This document shows, piece by piece, positions 47,092 to 59,139 of a stretch of DNA of 64,000 nt. Where the stretch lies: NCBI RefSeq assembly GCF_036785885.1, contig NC_092326.1:4464001-4528000 (forward strand), given 5' to 3'. The stretch's first letter is position 1. Each line of letters begins with the position of its first letter. The position numbers and the translations under genes are program-made. The notes under the pieces are model-generated. The model worked only from the letters and a program-made list of their open reading frames with translations, had not been told where the DNA came from and searched no databases. The stretch is from Coffea arabica (lineage: Eukaryota; Streptophyta; Magnoliopsida; Gentianales; Rubiaceae).

Positions 47092-47710
47092 TGTAACATA
47101 CTTTCGATAGAAGTTGTCATAAAAAGGAAAAGAAGTTCCTTTTTTAGTATTTTATCACCATTATAATTCTAAATGTATTTCCTAATTCCCACCTTCCATA
47201 ACTCTAGCCCTACCCCATTCCCTCTGCTTTTTTCGTTCCAAATATACAAACACAATGTACTAACCCATGCCATACCATATATGAGCTTTACTCATCAATC
47301 TATCTGTAAATACTTATTCCATGCATGATATTTCCATCTCTCCAAAGAAAAATAAAAAAGGAAACCATTTTAATAAACACACACACACACATTTCCATAA
47401 AACTACAGATACTAAAATACAATTACCGATAGCTTCAGAGGGTTTTGGTTTCGGAAGCGCCTCTTTCGTAATAGCACTAATAATTAATTAATATAAATAA
47501 ACACAAAAGTAATGAATAATTAGTGTCTGGATTAGCAGGAGTATATAATTTCTTTTAAGCGTTCCGCGGCCGATTCTTTCACCCTCTTTACTCATTTCTT
47601 ATACATTATCAGCAAAAGCAAACCAGGCAGCCCAGCGAGAGACGGCGACGGCGACGGGGAAGTTGAGGGTTTAACTTTGCGATAGATCTGAGGGGACTGG
47701 CCGGAGAGAC
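47092..47710 (+). promoter_or_regulatory. Upstream region and 5' leader of the GIP1-like gene
   Basis: AT-rich upstream DNA with an (AC)n run at about 47380-47393. It turns GC-richer near 47640 (GACGGCGACGGCGACGG) immediately before the ATG, typical of a plant 5' untranslated region. No individual transcription-factor site is claimed. Confidence 0.45.
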
Positions 47711-50700
47711 ATGGGGAGCGGCAGAGGAGGAAGCGGCGCCACCAGCACCACCACCGCCACCAGCACCAAAACTAACAACGGTAATAAGAGTGTTAACAAT
47801 GGTGGTGCGGGAGGGTTGCAGTCGATTCCGTCGGGGTCTCGGAAAATAGTGCAGAGTTTAAAGGAGATTGTTAACTGCCCTGAAGCTGAGATCTACGCTA
47901 TGCTTAAAGAATGTAATATGGACCCTAATGAAGCCGTTAACAAACTCCTCTCTCAAGGTCTTGCTTCTTTCTTTTTGTTTTCTGATTTTGTGTCTTTATT
48001 TTTTCTAGTTGACTGTAACCCTAGAAAGACTTTTTTTTTTCTTTTTCTTTTGTTTTCACCTTAACGTTTTCTTGTTGTCTATCTTGATTTTCTTTGTTGT
48101 GCAGTTGTGCACCTGTGATAAATGGTTTTTGGGCTTTTGAAATTTTGTTTTTTGTTCTTGGTCACGAGGTTAGAGGCTTTAAATAAGTAATTCTTCTGTT
48201 TGTGACAGAACAAATATGTCTTTGCTTTGTTTTCTTGGAAATCTGGGATTAGGGTTTGTATTCTGGGGGTTTTATGGGTAAGATTTAACTATTTTGGGTG
48301 GAAAGAATAAATTTTGATTATGTTTCCCTGTTCTTTTTGTGCCATTCTTGAATGTCTTGCTTGTCTGTGTGGTTGTATTAGGGAACAAGCTGATAGGATT
48401 TTGTAATTTTTGTGCCAAGTTGGAATATCTGTTTTCTGAGCTAAGTATTTGGTGCAAGTTCTGATTTTTATGGTGGTACGTACATGCAAAAAACATATTA
48501 CGTTTTTCTTTTATGTTCTTATGTGCACATGCATGTGCATGTGTGGATAAATGTGCTTTTGTGCACGCTTACATTTATGCGTCCCAGTTGAGGTTCATGG
48601 GAAATTACAGACGTCCACTTTTGGTCATGTTAGGGAACGGAATCTGCATTTTTGTACTTCTAGAAAAGAACCTTCCTTTTCAATTAGAATGAGAAGCAAA
48701 GGGTCTTTAAATTCAATGTGCCTTCACAAGATGGGTCAAATTCTGGTATACGTAAATATATGTTCTTGAGAGTTGTCAGTTGTGTCATTTAGCAATATGA
48801 AATTTATGTCCTAAATTCTGTGTTGTCTGTTGTTTTCATTTTAATGCTTTGGTATTGTTGCTGCTGGTTTGATTTAAATTGTAGTTTCTTATTTTAATAT
48901 CTTTTTGCTCAATAATCTTTGGCTGCAAAATAAATTTACTTATTTGTTGTTTTGACTTGTTGTATTATCATAGATCCTTTCCACGAGGTCAAGAGCAAAA
49001 GAGAGAAGAAGAAAGAGGTGCATATTTACTGTATTAGTACATATATAGTTTCTATTATCAATATCATGCTGCATAGTTAAGTCCAGTGAAGTCCCCATTC
49101 CTTGGTAATAAAAATTCAAATATCTATGTACTTTATTATCGTGCTGCGTATGAAAGATGAAGCTTTGATCACCTCCATTCATCTTTTGAAGACAAGGGAA
49201 ATGTTATTTAGTTGACGATCTTCAACTTCCAGTATAGAACTCATTGTGTGGTCGGAACACCCCAATATACTTTTGACCCAAGAGTGTCTACCCTTGTGCA
49301 GGCGCAATATGCTTTATGCACCTTTATTGTTTCTTTTCCAATTGTAATACTTTAGTTCTAGGGTTAATATAATGTTAACCTCTGCTTTTCTTTTAATCCA
49401 CTGCTATTTAGCTTTTTGAAAATTTTCATCCATCTTACTATAGGGTAAGGATACGTCTGAATCTAGGCCACGAGGTACAAGTAGCACTTCAAACCGTGGC
49501 AGGATTGGTACAGACCGATATCCCAGCCGTGGTGGGAGTTCTGCTGGTGTGTGCATTTGGAATTAAATGCATATTTGGATTCTTAAATTGAAATTTAGCA
49601 TGTGATGTTGTTAACATGTATTAAGAGACCATCCTTTTTGGCAGAATCTGGTGCTTTGCATGGTAGACCTGCACACAAGAAGGAAAATGGTCCTAATGCT
49701 TACGCAAGTTCTTTATCTTCAACATCTGCAGTGGCAGGAAATAGCACAAGTAGGCGGCCTACGTCCTATAGGTTGGTCCTCGGTTGTGTTGCTTTAGTCT
49801 TTCTGAATAATGGGTTTGAATTGTAGCAAACTGCCGTTAGCCGGTCTATGGATCCTTACCCTGCTTATGTATGTGCTGTAGTTTTGAGAAAAACAGGCCT
49901 AGAATCATGAATTAGTTTACTTACTCTTTCTGTACATACTTATAATGGGAAGCATTACTGGAATTTGCTTTGTCCTTGTTATTTGGACTTTGTAAATCAT
50001 TGCTTCCTATATACATTTACGAGACAGTTTTAATTGATCTTGATCTGCAGCTGTTTACATCCGTTCATTTATCCAAGAAACTCAAGCTATTAGAACAAAC
50101 TTTTATGGCCATAAATAGGAGCTTTATGGATCACGGAAGTTCTTCAAAGTTATATAAAAGCATTAGATGGGAAAATTTAACTTTTATTCTGCTGTTTAGA
50201 CTGACTTGTTCCCCCCACACCCCCAACCTCTTCTTTGGCTGCTGTCTTCTATGACTACATAGCAGTGATGCTGCTGCTGCTGCCAGTGCCACTGCCACTG
50301 AAGTTAAAGGGCCAGCCTTAGGTATGCTTGATAGTGCCTCATTAGTCTCACAACCATCTGGATATCAACCTACCTGGGTGGGAGCTCCTGGTCAAATATC
50401 AATGGCAGACATTGTGAAGATGGGTAAGCCACAGAGCAAAGCATCAAGTAATGTTAATCACCAGCATATTCAGGGGCCATCATCCACTGCATATCAAAAT
50501 TTGCGGTTCCCTGAAGATCATGCTTCCAAAGTTCCGGTGGAACACCTTGAGCCAGATGTTTCTTCTGCTCAGCATGCTTCCATGGATGATGAGTGGCCTT
50601 CAATTGAGCAGCCAGTACCTACTAGTCTGCCATCTGTTTCTAAGCCTCCTGTAGATCATGAGCTGCATCCAGATTCTTCCAACTTGCCCTTTGATACGAT

Positions 50701-53700
50701 CAATATAGACTCGGGAGCAGATGAGGTTCAGGCAATTGAGGATGGCAGCGTTGAAGATCATGAAGGAAACCATGTTGGGCCTCCTACCATCTCCAGTAGA
50801 AAGCTCCAGGAGGATAATTCTGGGAGTGCATCTCTTTTTGATAATGATTTGTACAGAAACAGGGGTTCCTATCAACCTCAAAATCACACTTATGATCGTC
50901 AGGGAGGTGGGTTTTGGGTTCTCTTTTAGGAAACAACAGTTTTATTTTATTCTTTTGCTTCTGAAAGTTTTGTATTGTTCTTTCGATTGAACCCTAGATC
51001 TTTTGAGCAATTGGTTTTTTTATTAGTATCACTTCAATGACTTCATATTGTACTGTTGCAGTTGAGGATGGTGGTATGTCTGTGTCCTCGGTGACGGCTA
51101 ACTTGCAGGAATTAAGTTTGCAAAAGGAGGACCGAGAGTTGACAGTTGAGAGAGATGGCCCTTCTGTGGTAATTCCTGATCACCTCCAAGTTCAGTCTGC
51201 AGATTGCTCGCACTTGAGCTTTGGTAGCTTCGGATCTGGCATCAGTGCTTCTTTTTCTGGGCCTTCAGCGTCGATACCTGTGAAAACTAATTTGGAAGAG
51301 GCTCCTACAGAGGCAGATGAATCTATTGGGCACACAGAGACTAGGTATACCATCCTAATTTTTTGCATTACTTTTATAAGAAAATTTGTTTTTTTCATTT
51401 TCATGATAATTCTCTGCAGAAACTCTGAGTATTATGGTGATGAGTCGCTGAGAAATGCCTCAGATGGTAATTTGTTCCATAGAACTGGTGCAAGTACTGC
51501 GAGTTATGATTCATCTTCTGCTTCACAACCTGAACCGTTGAAAGTGGAAAGTCTTGAGGTTGAGCGTGGAAATCAGTATGCCTTCCCTTCATCTACACCT
51601 GGCTATAGTTTTGAAAATCCCCAACAGTTGAACATTGGATTCAGTGAATCTCAGACAAGCTCCCAGATGCAAAATCTTTCTCCCTTTGCAAATGTGATGG
51701 TAAAAATATTACTATGTTCTTCAGTCAAGTACTATCATTGTTACTTAGATGCCAATGTAGAGGCCGTTTCTTAGGAATTATGGGCCTGATTCTTGAAGAA
51801 TAAAGTTTTGATAACTCTAAGCTACAAGAGCTCTATGAACAATCGTAAGAGGGGACTTTTGCGAAATGTTATCCCCCATAACCCCCTCCCCCCCCCCCCC
51901 GACGGAGGGACTTGGAGCTCATAATTTATTCTTAAATCTTAAAAGGAAATACTGTATATGTTTGAGCTAGTGACAGAATTTTTATTAATATTGTAATTCA
52001 TGTATAAAAGTCAAATCAATCTGTCATTTGAAGATAGGAATATGACATAAATTTAGCACTGGAGAAACAGTAGGGAAATCCTTTTTTGAGAGCATGGAGA
52101 CAAATCAACTCCATAGGCACAGTGAAGAATAGAAGACATTAGGATGATGGGGTGGTAAAGCTGAAATGATACATGAATGGAAAATGCTAATGCTAGTTAT
52201 CAAGCTAGGCACAGAAATATTCTAATGTCATCTGAACCTAAAATCTTCAACTCTTTGCTCTTTGGTGGTTCAGTTTATGTTGTCATCTCTGTGATGCCAT
52301 CATTATCTTGGGAAACAGAGAATTAAAAGTTATCAAAACTCGGATCTTGTCGAGTTGGACATTACAAAATTACTAGGATGAGGATACGGCGGCAATTAGG
52401 TAATGAATAATGTTGCCATATGAGGGAGACGTGCTTATGAAGTTGAGCTTTTCTCACACTTAGATGCTGAATCTTAGTAAATAAGAAACTTATACATTCT
52501 GTTAGTCAACCTTTTTGCAGTTAGATGCAGTGGTTTACTGGTTTTGTTTGAAACTTGTATGTGTCTCCTGTTTCAATCCAGCCATATGATTTGATTGGTT
52601 GCATTTGTAATGCATAATAATTATAGAGAAAACTAAAACGTTTTACACTGTAATATCACCTTATATTGTAATATTGCCTTTCCTCATATTGAATATCTGG
52701 CTTTGAGTGCTTGGACGTTCTGAAATCGAATTGGATATTCAAGTTTTTTGCAGTCTCTTGTTCTTTCTTTGGTAGGATATATGCTGCATTTAGAAAATGT
52801 TTTGGAGCCTTCACTTTCAGTTAATTTTTTTGATATTTTTCCAATGAATGAATTTGGCTTGTGTGTAACTTGAGGATTGCATAATTGGATGTGTTTTGGT
52901 CTTAGTAAATATATGTTGCGCCTATTAGAACTAATGACAGATGTGGAAGTTAGAAATATATGTTGGTCTTAGTAAATATATGCTGCATTTAGAAAATGTT
53001 TTGGAGCCTTCACTTTCAGTTAATTTTTTTGATATTTTTCCAATGAATGAATTTGGCTTGTGTTTAACTTGAGGATTGCATAATTGGATGTGTTTTGGTC
53101 TTAGTAAATATATGTTGCGCCTATTAGAACTAATGACAGATGTGGAAGTTGGAATATGGTTTGCGAGATGAAAACTTGGCTGTAATTGGATGGTGAATTT
53201 TTTGTGACATTATTATCATCATAGTCCAAGAGTATATTATGAACCTTTATTTAGTTACCCAGGGGGATTCTCAATAAACTTCTGCCCTTTTTTTTCATCT
53301 GATTTGGTGCAGAAATAATTTTGATGTATCACTGCAGGGCTAATAGCTTTTTTCTCCATACCAGTAAAATAACAATGTTATAAAGTTGTGTTTATTATGT
53401 TTACAACGTTCTCCTTGTATCTGGATTGGGAGCTTTATTAAGCTTATTCTAAGTTGCAAACCATCACTGAAATTTCCTTGTTGAGATGTTATTCAATAGA
53501 TGCAAAAAGCTTTTGTGGAAAGGAATATTATGTTCATTTTATCTTGTTAGCTATGCTTGTGTGATTATGTGACTGTTAAAAGTCTGCTGCTTTTGCATCT
53601 GACATGTTTTCTTCCGTTTTATTTTTGAGTTGGTGCATTTTTGAAGTAAATAATATTTCTTGCCGTGGTTTGTGAGTTCCTGTACCTTTGTTACAGCCAT

Positions 53701-55705
53701 CATATACGAATTCGTTGCCAAACACGCTTCTGGCAGCAAGTGTTCCTTCGGGTAGAGAATCTGATCTTCCATACCCATTTCCTGTGACACAATCGATGGG
53801 TACAAAGTATGGAAATTCAGTATCTTCCATTGGTGGTCCGTCCATATCCATGGCTGAGGTTAGTCACTAGGAAAAGGTTGCTTGTATTTCATTGCTTTAA
53901 GCTTTATTTAATTCATGATGGTGATTTGCCTTTCTAATTTATATTTGTGCAAAATTGGTTTTCTTTTTGGCCCCCTAATTTGAAATGGAGATGTGAGAAC
54001 TTTTCCTTTATATGGTCGCGTTTTTTGTAAAACAATAACAAGGTTGAAACTTTGTTGATACTGTGGAATTCTAGATTCTTGTCCATTATGTGGGTTGATT
54101 GGCTTTAAAAATCACTTTGTTCAAGTTTCATGTCTGTGAATTACAATTTCTTTATTGTTTGTTCATACTATTGCTGATTTCTCACCTCTTACCTAATTTC
54201 CTGCTCAGTCTAATCAACAGTTGTCCTTTGGACTTAATCAACTTTGACCATACATTTTCCGAAACATCTACTCTTTAAATTTATAATGATAACTCAACCT
54301 TCTGTTGGATTTTATGTGATAACTCAGCCTTCCAATTGTTGCTACGATTTTCTCACTCTTGCTCTTAGTTTCTTTGGGGTGCTTTTCCTTTTTAACTTGG
54401 TTCTGGTGAGGTTGACAGAATATAGAGGTAGCATGTTGTTAGCCCTTCCAAAAGGGTAATCAAGGCCATTTGATGTATGGAAAAAACGCGGACTGAGACT
54501 CCATTAGAACTTAAGTGGAGAATTATATCAAAATTTATTGTCATTATCTATTTGAATAAGTGATAGTAATGCTTATGTTTATGTTTGAATTTTTTTGCTC
54601 ACAATGCTACTTGAAAAAGCTGGGTTTATTATTATGAAGTCTAGATCTTGCAAATATTAGATTATTCACAGTTTGTTTCCTTATGCTAGTATCCTTTCTA
54701 TATTATTATTTATGTTGAATCTGCATACAGGCAGTAAAGAATGTTGGTTTTTCATCAACGCAGCTGACACCGCAAACAATATCTGGAACTAGTGTTGCTA
54801 CAGGACCTGCTCTTCCTCAACACCTTGCTGCACATCCATATTCCCAGCCTACTCTTCCATTGGGACCCTTTGCCAACATGATTGGCTACCCATTCTTGCC
54901 TCAGAGCTATGCATACATGCCTTCTTTCCAACAAGCATTTGCTGGTAACAGCACATACCATCAGTCTCTAGCAGCAGTACTTCCTCAGTATAAGAACAGT
55001 GTCTCTGTCAGCAGTTTGCCTCAATCAGCTGCTGTTGCTTCTGGCTATGGTGCCTTTGGGAGTTCAACAACTGTTCCTGGAAACTTTACAATGAATCAGC
55101 CTGCTGCCCCTTCTGGCACAAATTTAGGCTATGATGATGTTTTGAGTGCTCAGTACAAGGATAGTAATCATTTAATCTCTCTTCAGCAGGTATGCCTTTT
55201 TTTTTTTGTAACTGTATTTTCCATGTGTTTGAGCATCCTGGATGGTATAGCATTTTTGTTAAAATGGAGAAGTAATTTTCTGCATGTAAGCTCATGCAAC
55301 TATGTGATTTCATGAGGCTACTGAGAATTAATTCTTTTTGTTTGTCTTGTAGTCTTTCTGTTTGGTACCGTATTTTATTGTCTCTGAGACTCATATCTAG
55401 CATTATTTGTCATTCTTCAGAGTGACAGCTCAGGTATGTGGCTGCATGGACCTGGTTCTAGAACAATGTCCGCTGTTCCTGCTAGCACATATTATAGTTT
55501 TCAGGGACAAAATCAACAACCAGGTGGATTTAGGCAAGGTCAGCAGCCATCACAGAATTATGGATCTCTTGGATACCCCAACTTTTACCATTCCCAGACT
55601 GGGATGTCACTAGACCATCAACAACAAAATCCTAGAGATGGTTCCCTTGGCGGCTCCCAAGGCCAACCTAAGCAGTCCCAACAGATATGGCAAAACAGTT
55701 ACTGA
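47711..55705 (+). CDS. GIP1-like: GBF-interacting protein 1-like (DUF1296) protein
   Basis: Intact host gene. Ten exons join in phase to 877 codons: 47711-47957, 48974-49017, 49444-49546, 49645-49771, 50263-50906, 51062-51344, 51420-51699, 53697-53858, 54731-55189, 55421-55705. The N-terminus has a Gly/Ser/Thr/Asn-rich lead, then the DUF1296/GIP1 N-terminal UBA-like domain (SGSRKIVQSLKEIVNCPEAE ... NMDPNEAVNKLLSQDPFHEV, about residues 36-93). A basic KSKREKKKE, RG/Ser-rich stretches, SVTANLQELSLQKE, and a Gln/Tyr/Pro-rich C-terminus with GPFANMIGYPFLPQSY follow. GIP1 proteins enhance DNA binding of G-box bZIP factors in the nucleus. The ATG lies in a GAGAGACATGGGG context with no upstream in-frame extension. 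All introns are GT-AG. Intron 7 (2 kb) holds a tandem duplication. Confidence 0.96.
52780..53151 (+). repeat. Tandem duplication inside intron 7 of the GIP1-like gene
   Basis: A segment from TGCTGCATTTAGAAAATG (52782) to GATGTGGAAGTT (52951) recurs at 52981-53150 with a 199-bp offset and only one difference that I see (GTGTGTAAC versus GTGTTTAAC). It lies away from splice sites. Confidence 0.9.
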
Positions 55706-57112
55706 TCTGCTCACCTCATGGTTTGTCAGGGTCTCATAACGAGTGTGAAAGTGGTCTTTCAAGTGGTCATGCAGATGAATGAATTCAGATCATGATATCC
55801 CCTGAAACAGGACACGAATGGCTGCTGCCCTATGCCCTTGAGGTTGTATTTTACATATCTATCATCAGCCAATGTAACGTAGGAAAACGTGCTAATTTGG
55901 TGTTAGTGGACCCCTGTCATCCACGTCGCCTGCTTATGTGATCTTTTTTCTTCTTTTTTTTTCCCTTATCGTAATTTTATCCCTCGCTATGAGTAGAATA
56001 TGGTTTCTGTTTGCTCGAGTGACTTTTGGTGTTAATGATAGCCTGATTGCCTAACCGTTTTAACCCATATACTAGCTACTAATTGAACTTAATGTCAAGC
56101 CTTCCTTTCTATTGGAAGGCTGTAATGCTCTTGTAGATGGTGTGGTTTATAGATTGCCTGTGATTTTCAATTGATGCTTCGGCCTCCATGGTATCTTTTC
56201 CAGATATTGGCCTCTATGGATAGTTGATACGGAAGCTCTCTGCCTGAGAATGGCTTTCATCTGTCTTTTGACTGTTATTAAATTCGTGTTACTGCAGCTT
56301 TTAGCAGATTGCCTCGGTATGTTTAAATTCCGGCTCCATCAATAACCAGAATAACTGGAATTGATTCTTCCAAGAACCATTGTGTTTTGGCTTAGTGGTC
56401 ATCAAAAAGGGACTAGCCAAGGCTGTAGTGAAAAAAATTTAAGAGAAGTGTCAGAGCATCACTTTGATCTAGTCAAGTTTGTATACCTGTTAGTTACTTT
56501 TGTAGCTCTTTTCCCTCTAAAATAGGATTGATTAGTACACAAATGTTATTGTTACCGGAAAAAAAAAAAAAAAAAAGATTCATCTAAGGTTGGACCTATG
56601 AATGCATATTGGATGTCAAAAACTTGAATTTGTTAACGGTAAACACTTTATGTCAAGCTGAAGCAGTGAAGCGTCATAGGTAACCAAAAACCTAACTAAG
56701 ATGATATACTCCCGCAACTACATGGTGGTCGGATTTGGGTACAGTTGACCACGGATGTTCACATTATATGTAGATGGTTATATGTGATTCTTGATTTTAG
56801 AACAGATGGCGTTTGTTCAGACATAAAATCACGAATTCAGATATAAATTTTGAATTTAGCAAAGGCTGAAATGATCATTAGGTTATGAAAAAATGATCGA
56901 TTTTAAAATAGCCACTTTGGTTGGTAACTTAGGGCAGCAATCTCTGCTCATAAAGTGTTCTAACACCACTTTATACTGTGTTTCGTGCAATGATGCATCT
57001 CATAGATGATTTCAAATAGTTGGATTATTATATCTAGTCCTGCCAGCTTGCCCGGCTGGGCCCAGAAGGCTGTTATTGTTGAGGAAGATATTTCAGCAAG
57101 TCATGGCAGATG
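55706..57112 (+). other. 3' untranslated region of the GIP1-like gene and spacer
   Basis: The 3' untranslated region probably runs several hundred bases past 55705. An A18 run at about 56560-56577 is a genomic homopolymer; I cannot place the poly(A) site. The rest up to the tRNA is spacer with no gene seen. Confidence 0.5.
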
Positions 57113-57185
57113 GCGCCCATGGCCTAATGGATAAGGCGCCTGACTTCTAATCAGGCGATTGTGGGTTCGAGTCCCACTGGGCGTG
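57113..57185 (+). tRNA. trnR-UCU: tRNA-Arg (anticodon UCU)
   Basis: 73 nt fold into a cloverleaf. Acceptor arms GCGCCCA and TGGGCGT pair with one G-T at the tip, and the discriminator is G. The D arm contains the A box TGGCCTAATGG. The anticodon stem CCTGA/TCAGG carries loop CTTCTAA with anticodon TCT, reading AGA. The T arm GTGGG-TTCGAGT-CCCAC contains the B box GGTTCGAGTCC. There is no intron and no encoded CCA. A T7 run just downstream (about 57190-57196) is the RNA polymerase III terminator. Confidence 0.96.
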
Positions 57186-58079
57186 TGCGGTTTTTTTGTT
57201 TCCGAAATTATGAACGGGATTATTGAATTGACTAGTTTTGCATTGGTTTTTCTTTCGGAAATTATTACACTCTAATATTAGCGAAGCCAACTTTAATTTG
57301 ACCTGTTTGGGTTACTGACAAGAATATTGACCTTTTACTCGTAATTACAAAAAATAGAGATTTTTATATAGAGGTCGATTTTAAATATTCAGAATCAAAA
57401 CTCAGGAAACACATACGAAACAAAAGGCGCATTGCATTGTTTCAAAATTTCAGTGACTCAAAAATAAAATACCGCACATACTGAAGAGAAATCCATCTAA
57501 TAGCAAAATTACATATCACTCTTTTAAGCACATGAGGAAAGAGAATGCTAAAAAATATTAAGACTTGTTGAAACACACAAACACATATACACACACTCTT
57601 TTAAACGAATACATTTGTAAGTCTCCTCTGTAATTTTTTTTTTTGTTTTTGGATGCTTGTTAAAGTAAAGCGAAGAAGTATTTGATAAATACAATTGACG
57701 ACCTTTTCCGAAAAGTCAACTTTCGAATTGAAGTCTTAAAAGTTGGACTTTCACACTTTTAGAAGTCTAACAAAACAAAATAATTTTATTGACACAAATA
57801 ACTCACAATAAATAGTGGATTCATGCATTGGAAAAAGTATGGATACCTGCATTAGAAAATGTTTTAATGAATTTGTCTTAAAATTTGGAATTCACAAAAT
57901 GCCCACAAATTTGTTTAACAAATAAAACATCAATTGACAATGATAATAAGATTTTTGAAATTCTTCTATTATAAAAATATTATCCATGTTAAATTCTTGT
58001 AAAACATTAGACCTCATACGGCTAATTTCTCAAAAAAATCCCAAAAAAATAAATTTGTCTCAAAAGTTAAGATATTTGG
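57186..58079. other. AT-rich spacer after the tRNA
   Basis: No gene or repeat end recognised beyond the polymerase III T-run near 57190. Confidence 0.5.
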
Positions 58080-58500
58080 GATGTTCTTCTAATATTAATA
58101 TCGCTGAAATATTCAAATGCGGTGACTATTTTGTTTTTTTTTTTTTCAATTGTCAAACTTGATGTCTATCACAATTTTTTTTTTTTTTTTTTTTTTATAG
58201 AATGTCTGTTGCCGTACAATGGTGTGTGGTGACAGACTCAATTTTTTTTTAAATTTTTAACTTGTCTATTGCCGCATAAGCATATGCAGCGACAGACACA
58301 ATAATGTTTTGTAAAAAACTTTAGTAAACACAAATTTGAAAAATAATAATTTAACACATATTTTAAACAATATGTCATCGCAAAATTATTGAAACATAAT
58401 TTTTGTTGAAACATTAATTTTCAGCAAAATTGTTGAAACATAATTTTTTGTAAAGAATATGTGTTTATCATTGCATAAGCTTGTGTGGCGACAGAAGCAC
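58080..58500. repeat. Hairpin repeat cluster, possible subterminal repeats of a DNA transposon
   Basis: Three related units each begin near GTCTRTTGCCG and end GCGACAGAC or similar: about 58203-58237, 58263-58296 and 58466-58497. Each unit is itself an imperfect palindrome (for example GTCTATTGCCGCATA with TATGCAGCGACAGAC). They are separated by long T tracts. The GCGACAGAC style recalls CACTA subterminal repeats, but no element ends were found. Confidence 0.45.
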
Positions 58501-59139
58501 TTTTTTTAAATTTTTTTAGAATGACTATATGTGCACAATTTCTTATCTAAAATTGTACAGATTAATTAAAATCTAGTTAATTAGTTAATGTCCACATAAT
58601 ATTATAGAATAATATCGCAAAATTGTCTTAAAGTGTTGTGAGATTTGAAGTGATGAATTTTAACAAAAAATTATGTAAGTTTCACATGGAAAAAAAAAAA
58701 AACTACTAGGCCATGAAATTCATTCATCAACGTGCCTCTTACCTCTATTGCATGGACTGGTAGAGTAGTCATATTTCTAAAGTGCTCTCTTGTGTAGTAG
58801 ATTTTATAGAAACTGCAGTCATTCAGGTATGGGAAGAGAAACTACCAGGGAAGTCTTCACCTGTCATGTAGCCAAGCATGGGTATGGGAGTAGTTCTAGT
58901 AATAAAGTCATACTTGAATGTAGGAATACATGGAGGTGTGCAGAAAGTTTCCACAGGGGGAGTTGGGGTATAGACGAGGGGGTTGTTTCCGTTATGCGTC
59001 GAAGTCTGAATATGCTAACTGACGAGTACATCATCCTCACGTGGATAGTGTTCCCAAACGACAATCGTGCTTGGATTTGCCGTAACTAATTCCTGCATGT
59101 ATATTGGGAGTTGAGCTATGGAGGCCAATTGCCAATTGC

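Noticed and set aside
49602..51774. Several frames read as separate small genes
   Set aside because: They are exons of the GIP1-like gene with intron read-through, or shadows on the other strand.
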